From Casuarina equisetifolia (taxonomy: Eukaryota > Streptophyta > Magnoliopsida > Fagales > Casuarinaceae), in assembly GCA_028551475.1 (NCBI GenBank), contig CM052356.1:5032001-5096000 (forward strand): a DNA stretch of 64,000 nt. Direction: 5' to 3'. The translations under genes and the position numbers were made by a program. Under the pieces are notes generated by a model. It saw nothing but the letters and a program-made list of their open reading frames with translations. It had not been told where the DNA came from and did not search any database. This document shows, one piece after another, positions 13,600 through 29,772 of the stretch; within the stretch, counting starts at the first letter, position 1, and the number at the start of each line of letters is the position of its first letter.

Positions 13600-13762
13600 G
13601 AGCCGGCGAGCCTGTGAGCCCATCAGCCCAATTGGTTTCTCATGGGGTAATGAGCCGGTGTCGTTTTTGATTCCCCAGCGATGCTTTAAATCTGCTTGGT
13701 GCTAGGGTTTCCGCAACTCACCGGGGTTTTACAAGCGGAGCGGCGCACCATCCTCGGCCGCC
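13600..13762 (+). promoter_or_regulatory. RPL24 promoter with site II-like and telo-box motifs
   Basis: GAGCCCATCAGCCCAATT at 13616-13633 holds two inverted TGGGCT-type site II cores. GCTAGGGTTT at 13701-13710 is a telo-box in reverse. The pairing of these two motifs close upstream of the start is a known hallmark of plant ribosomal-protein promoters and fits expression coupled to cell proliferation. Confidence 0.65.
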
Positions 13763-15053
<1,291 letters not shown>

Positions 15054-16382
15054 TCTACTTTTATACCCTTCTCTTCTAATGCTTGAAACTACCATAAATT
15101 TTCTCTTTCTGGATTGTTTTGCTCTGTAGGCAAAGCTTCGTTTGTTATTTTTCCCATGACATTTTATGCATGGATTGACAGATTTGTATCATTTTATAAG
15201 TTTAGCTTTCACATAGTATCAGTAATTGGCTTAAATTCTGGTCTTTTTCCTCTGGTTTGTATGGATGATTCTTGTGCTTATTCATTTTCTTTGGAAGTCC
15301 TAGTTTAGAGGAAATTGTTAGTTTCTTTGGTAACAATAGACGTGGTGTAGGTGCTCAGGTCATTAAGCGTAGGTGTTATAAACATTCTTTTCACTATTCC
15401 ATCAGACTAAAAAGAGTAATTAGATTATACTAACTAAAATAAATGAAACGGCATAATTTTAACAAAACTTATTGAAGCTAATACAAATCCAGAGGTGGGT
15501 CGTGGCTTACTACCGATTTTATTTTTTTTTGTTTTGTTTCAAATCCTGTTGATTTGCTCTTCTAAAAACATGTCTAAGTGGTAAAGACTGATCGTTACTA
15601 AACTTTGTTAGTCATTAATTGTTAGCAACAGGGGTTGTTTTGGTATTAGATATACCAAATAAGTAGAGGTACGATATGTGAGAATTATATACAATATTTG
15701 TGCGAAATCAGGTCATAGCTAAATAATAATAGATTAAAAGAACAAAAAACCAGAGTAAAAATAAAAATGGGCACAATCCAACACAGATAACATTCAAATT
15801 GAAATTAAGGCTGAGAATTATTAATTTTTCATACCACAGCAAATGCACCACTACAGACCCACCACTTCGTATAGAGAAAATAGAAGAGAAATTAATGAAT
15901 TTCTCTAACCGGAAGGAGAATACTAAAATCAGAAGTATATACTATTTCTTGGTCACTGTGAAAGTTCCTTAAGCCTCTTGGGGCATAAAAACATGTACAA
16001 TAGTTGCTAGTACACGATGGGTTTTAAATAAACATTTTCCTGAAATTCTCCACATGAATTGTCACATTCATTGAAGACTCAAAAGCCTTATGCTAAGAGT
16101 GTCTCTTAAATATTTCAGAAAATGTCTAAAGAAATCATTATTATTATCAAATCAAAGCTTAGTGTAAACATGACATAAATTTTTTTCTAATTTGTGTGGG
16201 AAGACTACAAATTACATTTCTTATATTTGTCAAAAAAAAGTCAAAAAAAGACTTATGCTAAAAGAATGTTTTTAAAATATTGTGGACAAAGAAGAAGCTT
16301 TTTGTTACATTAGGAAGTAAAAACTATCAACCAAAATGTAAATGTACGACAAATGTATTTGAATTTACTAACATAATATATC
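15054..16382. other. convergent intergenic between RPL24 and the potassium transporter
   Basis: Both genes end here. Positions about 15110-15600 are the parental version of a flank that recurs at about 20890-21500 and about 30001-30545. Positions about 15980-16290 contain two short blocks that recur near 58.77-58.93 kb. No exon is visible. Confidence 0.6.
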
Positions 16383-19300
16383 TTATATCTCGTATGTCAT
16401 TCCAACCCTTAGAACCCTAGTATGTGGAATGGACATGACTTTCTCTCCTTGCCTAAAGTTTTTTCTCAAGAAATCATAGGTGTAGTTCACAATTACCTTC
16501 TTGAAGAAGGATGAATTGGGCTGTGCTACCACTTCTGTTTCCCCTAGGAGATAAACAACACCATTTTCTATCTCTCTCTTCACCAACCTCAACTCCTCCG
16601 CTTCTTGGATAGGGACAGAGATGTTTCGGCCAGAAGAATTTGCTGACTTGGGCACATTTAATGATTCAATAGAATTAGAAGTTGATGAAATGCGAGCTGG
16701 ACTATGTTGCTCTAATGATTCATCAATCTGAACAGTTGATCTTCTTGTTTGTCCATCTTGCACCAATGGATCAGTAGCAACCCCTTCAAGCATGAGTTGT
16801 TCTTGGTAGATGAATTCTTTCAACTGTTCCATTACTTGGTGCTCAAATTGCACGGGCTCCACATTCACATCATTGTAGCCAAACCTCACCACACACCGAA
16901 ACATGTGAGCATTCCTTGGTTCAACTCGTCGAAACAGAAACCTCTCTTCCTCTTCAACTTTGGAAATCGGAAGGGACTTAATCGAGATCAACACTATTAC
17001 AGAATGGATGGATCGCATATTAGAGATGAAGTGACTAAATACTGGAGGAATTCCCTGTACGAGCTCTGAGTAGAGTAGTGCCACCCCTGGCACCCGGCTT
17101 ATATTTCGGTTGACGACTAGTGTTTTAATGACATCAGTGGAAACCCTGTTCTTGAACTCAAATTTGTATCTCTCTTTGTGAACATAATGCCAAATACCCA
17201 TAATTGTCATTAGCACAAGAGCAATGGCCAAGGGAAAGTATCCACCTTCTACGAACTTGTACAGGACAGCTGATAGATATACTAGTTCTATGGCTCCAAA
17301 AACTAGCACGAAGAGAGCAATCCACCATATGCTTATCTTCCAGATGACGAGCATTATCACAGCAAGCATACTTGTTGTGATCAACATTACAGAAACCACA
17401 GCAATTCCTGCCCAGATAAGTACCAAAAAAAAAAAAAGAGAGAGCTTCTCATTATAGTTATTGTCGAATGTGCTAGTATTTTTGATGATGTCTCTTTTAA
17501 TTACAAGAAGCATTACCAAGCAAGATTTAGACAATATGAAACTTCTGCAATGTTGTTCTGAATAGGATTCCTTTTAAATTATTTTTGATTGCGGGTATTA
17601 TACATGGTTGTACTGTTTTTGTGAATCTAGGTTTTGATATCAATTAAAAAATTTAATCATTTTTCAAAGTCAACTTAAGAGTTAAAATTTCTTTTTTAAC
17701 AGTGGGTGGTTTAACCATGATATGATTGCTTAGCTAACAGCAGTAGCCTAGTTGTGGGAGGAAAAGTTATGTACTTGGCGGCGCAGCTAACAAAAGGAAA
17801 ATGTTTGCTATAAAGTTCCCAAAGCTTACCATATGCATTCCCGAGCTTCTGGGTAGTCTTGAAAGCTAGTGTGATGATTACACAAGCAATCATGAGAGCG
17901 TAGTTGGCCTCGGGGATATATACCTGACCTTCATACTTAACAGAGGTATGTTTAACCAAGATCCTCGGAAAACAACCTAGACTTTGCGATTGGGAGAGAA
18001 TTGCAAATGCACCAGATATCATAGCTTGGCTGGCAATAATGGCTGCAGCTACAGCCACAACAAATGTCGGCCAATATAATGGGCCTGCACACCATTTAAC
18101 TTATGAGTTAACTGCACAAGAAACGCAGTTGGAGTCACCTGTTTCGTGCTACCAGAGATAAACTAACCTGGTATAGAGTCATAGAAAGAATTTGCCACGT
18201 TCTTCGGGAATTTTCTAAGATATGCTGCTTGCCCAATGTATGCTATTACTATTGCAGGAAACGTGATGCAAGAGAAGCTGATCTGCAGCATCATGGTGAA
18301 AAGTTAATGTTCATAGTAAATTGGAAGATACATAATTGATAATACAAGGTTTAACCTGGAAATTCAATTCTGTTATTCGAGGTAAAACCATTCAAAGATT
18401 ATGTTATCTGCTTACTTGTATTGCTCGAACATTGAAGTGGCCCAAATCGGCAAACATGGCTTCGGTTCCTGATTCATGTCAGCTGTCAAATAGAAAACCA
18501 AGGGCAGACGGTGGAAACGTGTAAGTAAATACTACCATGCTCACCTGTAATACACAGAAAAACTCCACCAAGGGAAATCCATCCTTGTTTACCATTTCTT
18601 TTGAGGTAATATACAATGTATGCTGGATTGAAAGCACGTAAAACTCCAACGTCATGTTTGATCAAGTTATAGAGACCGATACCACTGATGAAGCAAAACC
18701 ACACGAAGATGATAGGGGCAAATGAAAAACCCACTTTGTCGGTGCCAAATCGTTGAACACCAAAGAGAAAAATCAAGATTGCCACCGAAATCCACATAAC
18801 AGCATCTGGATGAATGATTAACAAATTGGAGATACTCTTTGTTGTGTTACCAAAATCAGAGTCATAAAACTTGTGTAATGTTAGTACCTCTTCCTAGAGA
18901 ATGTATCCCACCTACCGCAGAAAGAACTGCATGCAAAACCCGTTTGGTAAATTTTAACAGAAGAAAGCATCTTTGGACTTGTACTGCTTCACTCAAGTCT
19001 AAAAATTTTGGGTGAAACTGACCTGAAATGGCTGGAGTAATAATCCCATCTCCAATTACCAGGGAAGTTCCCATGATGGTGATAAAAAAAAGCAGAACTT
19101 TTGAAGTATTACTTTTCTCGAGCTTCTCCCTAATCTTATAAGCCCGTTTCGACTGCTTGGATGGCATTTCAAGTCTGTAGGTGGACAGTTCCCTGTCCTC
19201 TGGCTGCTGATTTGGCAACAAGCTTATCTTAGCATGCCGGCATAGCAAGGAATAGAGTGCAAATGTTCCCCCTATAGTTGATATAGATATCACGTCGTGA

Positions 19301-19798
19301 GATAACAAGTGTTAATGAACATCAAAATCACCTCACAACGAATACATTCTTACCATCACCATTGTCGTTGGCCCACAACACGATAAAGACGTACTTGACC
19401 ATGGGAATAAGCGCAATGGTGTAGATGATGAGGGACAATACCCCAACAACGTCGTCTCCATGTTTAATATCATCGGTGAAAGTACTGGAATAAACATAAA
19501 GTGGAGATGTCCCTATGTCACCGTATATCACCCCGATACTCTGAAATGCAAAACTTAGTGTCCTCTTCCAACTCTCCTGTTCCAAACCCAAAAACACTAA
19601 TCAGTCAGAACTTAATCCTTCCCATTTACAAATCAAATGGCATGGGCGAGAGACCTTGGAGCCATGGCTGTGCTGCGTGGAAACTCTTCCGGCCTCCAAA
19701 TACAGCTTGGACCATGACATCTTTCGCTCTCCGGCACCCCTCACTTCCCTTCCTTCGTTCGGGTCTGCTTCTCTTATCTCAACTCCTTGCTCCGCCAT
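16383..19798 (-). CDS. high-affinity potassium transporter, HAK/KUP/KT family cluster I (HAK5-like)
   Basis: Nine exons on the minus strand: 19798-19655, 19576-19354, 19271-19023, 18926-18888, 18805-18545, 18468-18416, 18282-18168, 18084-17830 and 17407-16383. They total 2364 bases and 787 residues, the normal size. The polar N-terminus (48 residues) is followed by the membrane core with GDIGTSPLY at residues 67-75, then [38 protein letters not shown] and [12 protein letters not shown]. The long last exon encodes the final membrane spans and the cytosolic tail ending in GMTYEI. These features match Arabidopsis HAK5, which takes up potassium at low external concentration in roots. A 39-base exon ([13 protein letters not shown]) is unusually small but in frame. 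Residues of the first pore motif are intact, so the gene looks functional. Induction by potassium starvation is expected from the family, not shown by the sequence. Confidence 0.95.
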
Positions 19799-20067
19799 CT
19801 TTGGTGGCTTTCTGTGTTTCCGATGTTTCACCACCCTGGAGCTTTATAGGCGAAAAAGGCAAACATGTAAGTCAATTCTGTTATATCTGTTATTGTTCTT
19901 ATTTATTTTAAGGCTTGTCAGGTGTCCCTTCAATCTCTCTCTCTGTTTCTACTTATCTACTTTGGAAGCCTGAAACGGACGGACAGGACCTTAATATTAG
20001 AGGTTCGTTGCAGATTAGCATTCGCCTTTCAAAAGCAAACTGACTGTAAAAACTATTGGTTTGCGAG
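19799..20067. other. 5' flank of the HAK5-like gene
   Basis: Short upstream region of the transporter before block X begins. It contains pyrimidine-rich and CTCTCTCTCTG stretches. No distinct motif is assignable. Confidence 0.45.
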
Positions 20068-20243
20068 GCATTATTGCAATCACCATCACTAAAGTAGCAT
20101 TTTGGTCAAAATTGCAATCAATAATGTGCTTAAGGAAACCGTTCTTCCATAACAACCGCTGGCGTTTTTATTTTCTATATCTAGAATTGGCAGCTTTAAA
20201 TTCCATGACCTTAAATCTGCAGCTGCACGAATCAGTTATATCC
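20068..20243 (+). repeat. block X, copy 1 (conserved open stretch of unknown origin)
   Basis: Begins TTATTGCAATCACCATCACT and recurs at 29801-29975. In both copies the plus-strand frame stays open, with related residues (KLQSIMCLRKPFF versus KLRSIMSLRKRFF, then RWRFYFLYLE versus RWRCYFLYLE). I do not recognise a protein family. It may be an exon fragment carried along with the RPL24-derived duplication or an unclassified repeat. Confidence 0.5.
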
Positions 20244-20493
20244 TTCGCATTTGATCGGAAACCTGGTTGGAGGAAGAAAAGGTGGAGCTACGGAAGTGAT
20301 GAGATTAACATGCAATAAAGCTTTTAAACGTCTCTCTGTCTTTTTTTTCTTTTGAAGAAAACTGATCCGTTTACGATTTACTGTAATGAGATCTTCCACT
20401 TCCTTACATATCTGGAACTAAAAACTATGAGTTTGTGAGGAATTAATAATGTGTTCAAGTTAACCTTGTTGGGTGCTTTCTATTGCTTCACAG

Positions 20494-20861
20494 GACATTG
20501 GAGCTGAGGCAATGCAGAAGAAGCCCTGCAGCGCCAAGAAGCCTTATTCAAGGTCTATTGTTGGTGCCACCTTCGAAGTCATATAAAAGAGACGGACCGA
20601 GAAGCCGGAAGTCAGAGACGCTGCACGTGAAGCTGCTCTTCGGTATGAGTTGAACCCACTACTCTAATGATTTACCATGTTAGGTGTTAAGTGCGTTCAT
20701 CGTTTGATGTTTTGGTTTGATCTTCCTATTTGGATTTTGTACGAATTTAGTAATTCTCGGGGAGATTAAGGAGAGGATCGAGAAGACCAAGGATGAAAAG
20801 AGGACAAAGAAAGCAGAGGTAACAGCTAAGAAGTCTAAGAGGAGGTGGTGGAAAACGTTGA
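20494..20861 (+). pseudogene. RPL24 pseudogene (exons 4-5 with intron)
   Basis: Positions 20494-20642 match RPL24 exon 4 with the same 149-base length and an intact donor, and 20761-20861 match exon 5. The intron is retained, so this is a DNA-level duplication, not a reverse-transcribed copy. Lesions: CAA to TAA at 20584-20586, loss of the exon 5 acceptor AG (now GG), and a deletion of roughly 48 bases removing the lysine/glycine tail. Exons 1-3 are absent. Homology starts within intron 3, near 20455. Confidence 0.92.
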
Positions 20862-21560
20862 AACTATTGAAACTGTTCTGGATTTCCTGTATGACTTGGT
20901 TTGTTTTGTAGGCAACGCTTCCTTTGGTACTTTTCCCATGACATTTTATGCATAGATCGAGAGGTTTGTATCATTTTATATGTTTAATTTTCTCTTAGAT
21001 TGTTTTTTTTTTTGACACATGTATTACTAGTAGATTGTCGGTTAAGATTTGACTTTAAGAACACTATTAAGCCATGAATCTCTGTTAAATTTATTTATTT
21101 TTTTTACAAATCACACAAGTGGGAAGGAGAAAGAGTGTGTTGAACCCTAAACTTGTTGGAAGGGCAGGCTAAGGGCAGGCTAGGAATGCTTGACATTTTT
21201 GACAATAGGCCAAAGGGAACACCCCAAAAGAAAGGTATTCATTTGTTTGGATGATTCTTTTAGATTGTTTGGATGATTTTTTTTGTTTCTTATTCATTTT
21301 CCTTAGAAGTCCTCGTTTAGAGGAAATTGTCAGTATCTTTGGGAGCAACAGACGTGGTATCGGTCCTTAAGTCATTAGGCTTAGGTGTTTAAAATATTTC
21401 TTTTCCCCCTTCACCATAAGACTAAAAAGAGTAATTAGATTATACTAACTAAAAGAAATGAAACGACACAGTTATAACAAACTTATTGAAGCAAACGAGA
21501 CCAATACAACTCCATTATAACAAAACTTATTGAAGCAAACGAGACCAGTTATAACAAAAC
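20862..21560. repeat. copy of the RPL24 downstream flank
   Basis: TTTTCCCATGACATTTTATG and AGTAATTAGATTATACTAAC match about 15150 and 15420 downstream of the real RPL24. An insertion of roughly 270 bases around 21000-21270 interrupts the match. The end contains a short repeat (TTATAACAAAAC, CAAACGAGACCA) in tandem. It leads directly into the 3' side of the first GST gene. Confidence 0.75.
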
Positions 21561-21648
21561 TTACTGACTAGGTTTTTTATTTGCTTCCAATCGTTGTTTA
21601 TAGGTTTTCTTTTCTTCTTCTGCGTGCACGAGAGCTCACTTTGCCAAT

Positions 21649-23700
<2,052 letters not shown>

Positions 23701-24850
23701 TATTAAATGTTACTTGTCAAAGAAAAAGAAGTTATCTATTGGTTATTTGTTCCTCATTACGCTTTTTGTGTCTTTGAATGATGAGGCGATTTTAAGGCTT
23801 TGAGAAGCTAGTAAGGACGTTGGTGGGAGAATTATGTGCTCGAGTTCAAGTTATTTTGGGGGCTACTAAGCCACTATTACGTGCGCAACATTATGTGTCA
23901 GAAGAAAGCCTTTTGGTTTACGAACTTTCTGCTAGCAGTAAGGACTGACATAGGATTTGTTAGATTTGGCGTGATCGAGCTTAACAATGATTGTAGCAGG
24001 GGATGGGTTGCATCTGTAACTAGATAAATAAGTTAAGGAAATGTCTTATGTGCTGGTAGAGCAGGTTGGGGAAGCTTTTATAAAGGGTTAGGAAGTGTAA
24101 AGGGAGACTAAGCTTTTGAAATCTAAGAACTTGGTTTGTTTTCCCTTCTGAAAATAGGGTTCCAGCATCCCTTTAATGATGTCAACCAGGCTCCATTTTA
24201 TCCAAAGTTACTATAACCCATTCCAAATGAGTGCTAATTCACTTGTAAGGAACCCATTTACGTGTCCTAACCTTTGTGCACGTAACAGCCACCAATTTGG
24301 ACTTATGGAAGCTGTTGTTGTCCTCTTCACCTTTGGCCATCCAATAATTAGCAAAAGTAGGGACAATTTCTACTGTCTAAGCAAGTTAGGGAACAACTTT
24401 CATAGTATGAGAAATTTAACACTCCATGTATTTTGACAATTTGATAAGAATAGTGTCCATAAACTTTTATCTCTGATATAAAGACAACTAGAAATTCAAC
24501 ATTGGCTTCCATGAGGTTTTCTTTCAATGTAACACTATCTTGAAATTTAAATAGTTGTGAGATACAATTAAGTTTGTTTTAAGAGAAAAACAAAGATGGT
24601 TTTGTTGTCAAGTTGCTACAAATTCAACATTGGATGATAACTACAATGTTGAAGGTAGGATTACCGACCTACGTGAAATTGGATGATAACTACATATTCA
24701 ACATTGGACTTTATGGGTTTCCTTTCAAGGCTAAGGATAACAGTGGGTTGATAGGTCAGAACTTGAAGAAAATATGTAAATGTTGAACACCTTTTTAATA
24801 TATCATTTCATTAGAAATACATTGTCGATAAATATGAATAAAATCACTAG
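23701..24850. repeat. GST copy 1 far upstream: leader repeat U2
   Basis: About 24260-24840 (TTTGGACTTATGGAAGCTGTT, GTATGAGAAATTTA, TTCAACATTGG, AACTTGAAGAAAATATG) recurs at about 34970-35530 and about 45960-47000. U2 is a diverged relative of U1, sharing the order: GGACTT-GAAGCTGTTC block, then GGGACAACTT, then ATCTC-GTA-AAGACA and TTCAACxTTGGxxTxCATG. No coding gene is supported. Confidence 0.65.
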
Positions 24851-24879
24851 TTTTTTTTTTATATATATATCTATGAAGA

Positions 24880-27800
24880 GGTCGATTCAAGACCACCTCA
24901 AAATGGTCTACCTAGTGAGTGCACTATTGAGGAATTCACGGAGGTAGTGACACTTAAGTATTGCATTTCATCCAATGTTGAAACTAGAACTCTTCTACAA
25001 GCATTATTTGATATGAAGTATGATGCTACTAGTGGTGTAAGAGATTACATCATTGAATAACAAAATTTTAAACAAAACTCAAGGATTTAAATGTTACACA
25101 TCCCAATCCATGTATTTTCCACCAAGCTTTAAATACTCTTCCATCAAAATTTAGGATCATTAAGACCACTTACAACTTTCAAAATGAGAGTTAGTTTGTC
25201 AATGATTTGATAACTAAACTTGTTGCCAAAGAAGAAAAGTTGAAAAAGGAAAAGTCTCATGTCATCATGTACTCTTCCAGCTCCAACTTGGATAAATGCA
25301 AGAAGACAAATTCCTTGAGTTGTACAAGTACTTCTTCTAACTCTAAGAACTCTTGGTCATCTAGAAACAAGGTTAGGGGTTAAGAAATCATCATTTAAGA
25401 AAGATAATAACCGTTGCTACTTGTATAAAAAGAAGAATCATATGAAGAAACACTGCAACAAATATAAGGCTAGGTCACTAAAGCATAAGCCTAAAGGGAT
25501 TCATAAATTGGAGAAAGTCAAATGAAGATAAACTATCACTTACATTAACGAATAATTTCATAATGGACATAAATTTTATGTGAGAAATTATTTTGATTTT
25601 AGAATATAGTTGTAAAATAATGTTAAAAGACACTTTTTATGTATTTTCTTTTAGACGTTTAATTTTTGTTTTGTTTTGGACATGATTGGTTATTCTTTTA
25701 AAATAAAGAACTCTATGATTCATTTGTTCTTTAACTCAAATCAAATTGGTTCTTACATTATTTTATATGAATTATATTGATTATGTTTATCTCCTACAAT
25801 ATCTAAGTCTCTTATAATGTTGAGAGGGTTATTCCTAAATGACCTCCATCTGACAAGCAATCATATAAATTATAGCAAAAAATACGAGGCCACATATTTA
25901 GTGAAAGAGTAGAAAGGTTGATAAATTCTAACATCATTCCTTCTTTTAAAAGCAATGTAAAAACATGTATTGAGTATTGTAAAGGAAAAATGACCAAGAT
26001 TAAAAAAAAAAATATGTGGTTCATAGTTTTGGCTTGTTGGAGGTTATACACACTAATACCAATGGCCCTTATATAGTAATAATTCAAATCAAATTGGTTT
26101 TTCACTATGTAATATAAATTATATAGATTATATTTATCTCCTATGATATATATGTCTCTTACAATGTTGATAGGGTTATTCCTAAAAGACCTCTATCTAA
26201 AGAGCAATCATACAAATTATAGAACAAAAGACTAGGCCACATATCTAGAGAAAGAGTGAAAAGGCTAATAAAGTCTAACATGCTTCTTTCTCTTAAAGTG
26301 ATATAAAAACATATATTGATTATTGTAGAGGCAAAATGACTAAGATTAAAATAATAATAAAAAATATGCAGTTCATAGTTCTGGCATGTTGGAGGTCATA
26401 CACACTAATACAAGTGGCCCTTATGTAGTAACATTATGTATAAATTCAAATCAAATTGGTTCTTGCACTATGTTATATGAATTATATAGATTACGTTTAT
26501 CTCCAACAAAATTTATGTCTCTTACAATGTTAAAAGGGTTACTCTTAAAAGACCTTTATCTAAAGAGCTATCATATAAATTATGGCTCAAAAGACTAGGC
26601 CACATATCTAAAGAAAGAGTAGAAAGGTTGATAAAGTCTAACATCTTACCTTTTTTTAAAAGTTATTTAAAAACATGTATTGATTATTGTAAAGGCAAAA
26701 TGACCAAGATTAAAAAAAAAAAAATTTACAGGTCATACTTCTGGCATGTTAGAGGTCATACATACTAATACCAATTATCTCTATACAATAACATTGTGTA
26801 TAAATTTAAATCAAATTGGTTCTTGCACTATATTATATGAATTATATAGATTATGTTTATCTCCTAAAAAATCTATCTTTTACAATGTTGAGAGGATTAT
26901 TCCTAAAAGATCTCTATTTAAAAGGCAATCATACAAATTGTGGCACAAAAGATTAGGCCACATATCTAGAGAAAGAGTAAAAGCTTGATAAAGTCTAACA
27001 TCCTACCTTTTTTTAAAAGTGATATAGAAATATGTATTGATTATTATAGAGGCAAAATGATCAAGATTTAAATAAAAAAAATCTAAAATTCATAATTCTG
27101 TCATATGGAGCTCATACACATTAATATCAGTGGCCTTTATAAAATAACAATGTGTATAAATTTATATTTCATTATACTCATAGATGATTTTTCTTATTGA
27201 AGTTATTTGTACTTGATTAAGGAAAAGTTTGAATCCTTTATGAATTTCGAGGTCTTTAGGATTGAAGTCAAGAAACAATTGAGAAAAAACATCAAATTTG
27301 TTATATCTGATTAGAATGGTGAATACTATGGTAAACAGTGATGATGGATGGTTTAAAGGCCTATTTGTTCACTACTAGGAAGATAATGGGATAATGGGTC
27401 AATTTGCTATGCTAGGGAGTCCTAAGTAAAATGGTATAGCTAAAAGACACAATCATATTTTATCAATATGGCAAGGAGTATGGTTAATAAGACCAATTTA
27501 CTTGATTTTCTATGGGAGGTGCTTTGAAAATAGCTCTTTATATCTTTAATTGAATTCCTTCTAAAAGTGTTCCACTCATTTCTTTTAAGTTATGGACTAG
27601 ACATGAACCTAACAGAAACCATCCCAAAGTTTAGGGATGTCCTGTAGAAGTAAGATTATACAATTCAACTTTGAGAAAGTTAAATTCAATGACAATTTGT
27701 TGTTATTTTGTTTCTTACGCTAATTATTCAAAAAAGGGCATTAATTTTATAACCATTCCGAAGGTGCTAGGATTGCACATGGATAGAAAAACCATATAAA

Positions 27801-29335
27801 GCATCACTATTCGTTGGGATTGGCTTTAGGCTTTTCTTGTTCAGCTTAGGTGGAAGGTGAAGAGGGCCCTCTTTTAAGGAGGCTCAAGCCACCAATGAGA
27901 TACCACTGTAGAAGAGCTAGAATTCTAACCTTGTGCTAAGATCTATGAGCCAAGGGATAGTCTCAAGTAGATAGTTTCTATGAGGCATAAGCCTCTTAAA
28001 AAGGAATTAAGGTGTGTAAAGGTTTCCCCGACATAAATAAAGATTGGTCCTCCTTAGGGCCATCGATATCAATGTATATGACCTCTAATAGGCCATAATT
28101 TGCCTACTTTTCTAAATGGAACTTTGAATGAGAAAGTTTATAAAAAAAAAGACCTAAGGGTTTTGTATTGGATGGTCTAAAACAACTAGTGTGTAAACTT
28201 AAAAAATTTATATATGGACTCAAGTAAGCTTTTCAATAAGGGTACCTAAAATTTGATAATTTTAGAACTTCATGTAGTTTTGTGAAAAATAAAGTAGATT
28301 GTTGTATATATACTAAGATCATTGAGAGTACACCAATATTTATTGTCCTTTTTGTGGATAATATTTTGTTACAAGCAATGACCATGAGTTACTCCTTAAG
28401 ACAAAGCGATTGTTATCAAAGCACTTTGATATGAAAGATCTTGGTGAAACAACTTTTGTCATAAACACTAAGTCCATAGGGATCATTCTTGCTATTATTG
28501 GATCTTTCTCAAAGGACATATGTTGATTATATTTTTGAAAGGTACGACATGTAGATTGTAAGCTTGAGAATATTCCAATTTTTAAGGGTGATAGGTTGAG
28601 CTTGGAACAATATTCTAAGACTGATACAAAGAGAGAACTAATAAAGAAAGTACCTTATGCAAGTGTACTTGAAAGTATTATATATGCTTAAGTTTGCACT
28701 AGGCTTAATATTGCTTTTGTAATAGAACTTCTTGGTAGGTATCAATCTAATCTTGGTCATGACCATTAGATTACTGCCAAAAAGATTTTAAGATAATTGG
28801 ATTATATGTTGACCTATAGACATGTAAATGACTTGCAGTGGGGTATACTAATTCAATTTTTTTAAGTGAAAGGATGATTGGAAATTTATATCAAGCCTCA
28901 TGTTTTTTATGATAGGTGGGGTAGTATCATGGAAAAGTATAAAGTAAACATTGATTACATCTTCAACCATACAATCAAAATTTATGGCATGTTATGAAGC
29001 ATTTGTTTAAGCAATTTTTCATTTGAGGAAAGAGAATTGGGCTAACAAAGTAGATAACACATAAGGTAGATTTTTATACTATTATATGATTGTTATTCTA
29101 TCATATTAAATTTGTATCTAGTAAAGTTAAGAACTTTTATAACTATGGTAGTCCTTTGTCATTTCAGATATGCATCTACTGCTATTATTCAAAGTTTGAG
29201 ACTTTATAAGATGGATTAATTTTAAGAATTATCTCTAGACCAATATAAAGGCACACACAAATAATTGTTCTAAAAAAACTTATGGTTATTGTTACTATTA
29301 TTTTTATTCCCATTAATACAACCTAAATGGAAGAA
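24880..29335 (+). mobile_element. decayed Ty1-copia retrotransposon, copy 1
   Basis: Heavily mutated plus-strand copia internal region. A gag-like part (LPSKFRI and a degenerate zinc knuckle CYLYKKKNHMKKHC) lies near 25140-25500. The pre-integrase segment (LGHISRERV) is reiterated near 25737-27165. An integrase part (NKTNLLDFLWE-like, then LYIFN-IPSKSVPL) spans about 27180-27900. Reverse transcriptase and RNase H follow (KKVPYASVLESIIYA, LGRYQSN) near 28150-29100. Stops and frameshifts occur throughout. The element ends with a short purine run and an LTR starting TGTTAG at 29336. I could not find a 5' LTR. The copy at 37165-42553 has the same structure. Confidence 0.85.
25737..27165 (+). repeat. 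four tandem units of about 355 bp inside copia copy 1
   Basis: Units start at 25737, 26085, 26447 and 26807 (each at CAAATCAAATTGGTT or a variant), giving periods of 348, 362 and 360 bases. Each carries the same part of pol: the pre-integrase tail, the LGHIS zinc-finger remnant and the first residues of the integrase. Copia copy 2 has only two such units (from 37569). Confidence 0.85.
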
Positions 29336-29643
29336 TGTTAGCCCAAAATCTATTGGACTTATTGATGTGAGCTTATATAAATGGATTCAATATTGTTTTA
29401 ATAAAGTGAGATAGATAGTTTCTTAATAATTAAATATAGAATATCAGTGTGTACCATAACTTATCAAACAAGACTATGATGAGTTAGGCCTATTGGGTGG
29501 CATATAAAGAACAAGTTAGGTCCTATCCTCTAGCCTTATATATAGTACCATAAAGAATAGGGAGACAAAGGTTTTCGAAAGCTTCTTTCAAGATAGTCTC
29601 ATTATGCTAGTGTACTAAAGTGAGAATAAAGGATAAGAATCTT
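29336..29643 (+). repeat. 3' LTR of copia copy 1
   Basis: Starts TGTTAGCCCAAAATCTATTG after the purine-rich AAATGGAAGAA. It is the same sequence as 42245-42553. Similarity between the copies ends at GGATAAGAATCTT. The true 3' terminus (expected CA) is not clear. Confidence 0.7.
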
Positions 29644-29772
29644 ACTTGGAGATCCTATTTTGCATTTGTAGATCTTACTCATGGATTTAAAGAACAAATG
29701 TTTTCTTATTTTAATCTCATTTATATAATTAGATTTGTTGTTTTAGATATAAGACATTTTTATTTCTATTAT

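Noticed and set aside
29336-29643. Defining a complete copia 3' LTR with TG/CA ends
   Set aside because: Both copies lose similarity at GGATAAGAATCTT and no CA terminus with target duplication could be placed, so only the start is firm.
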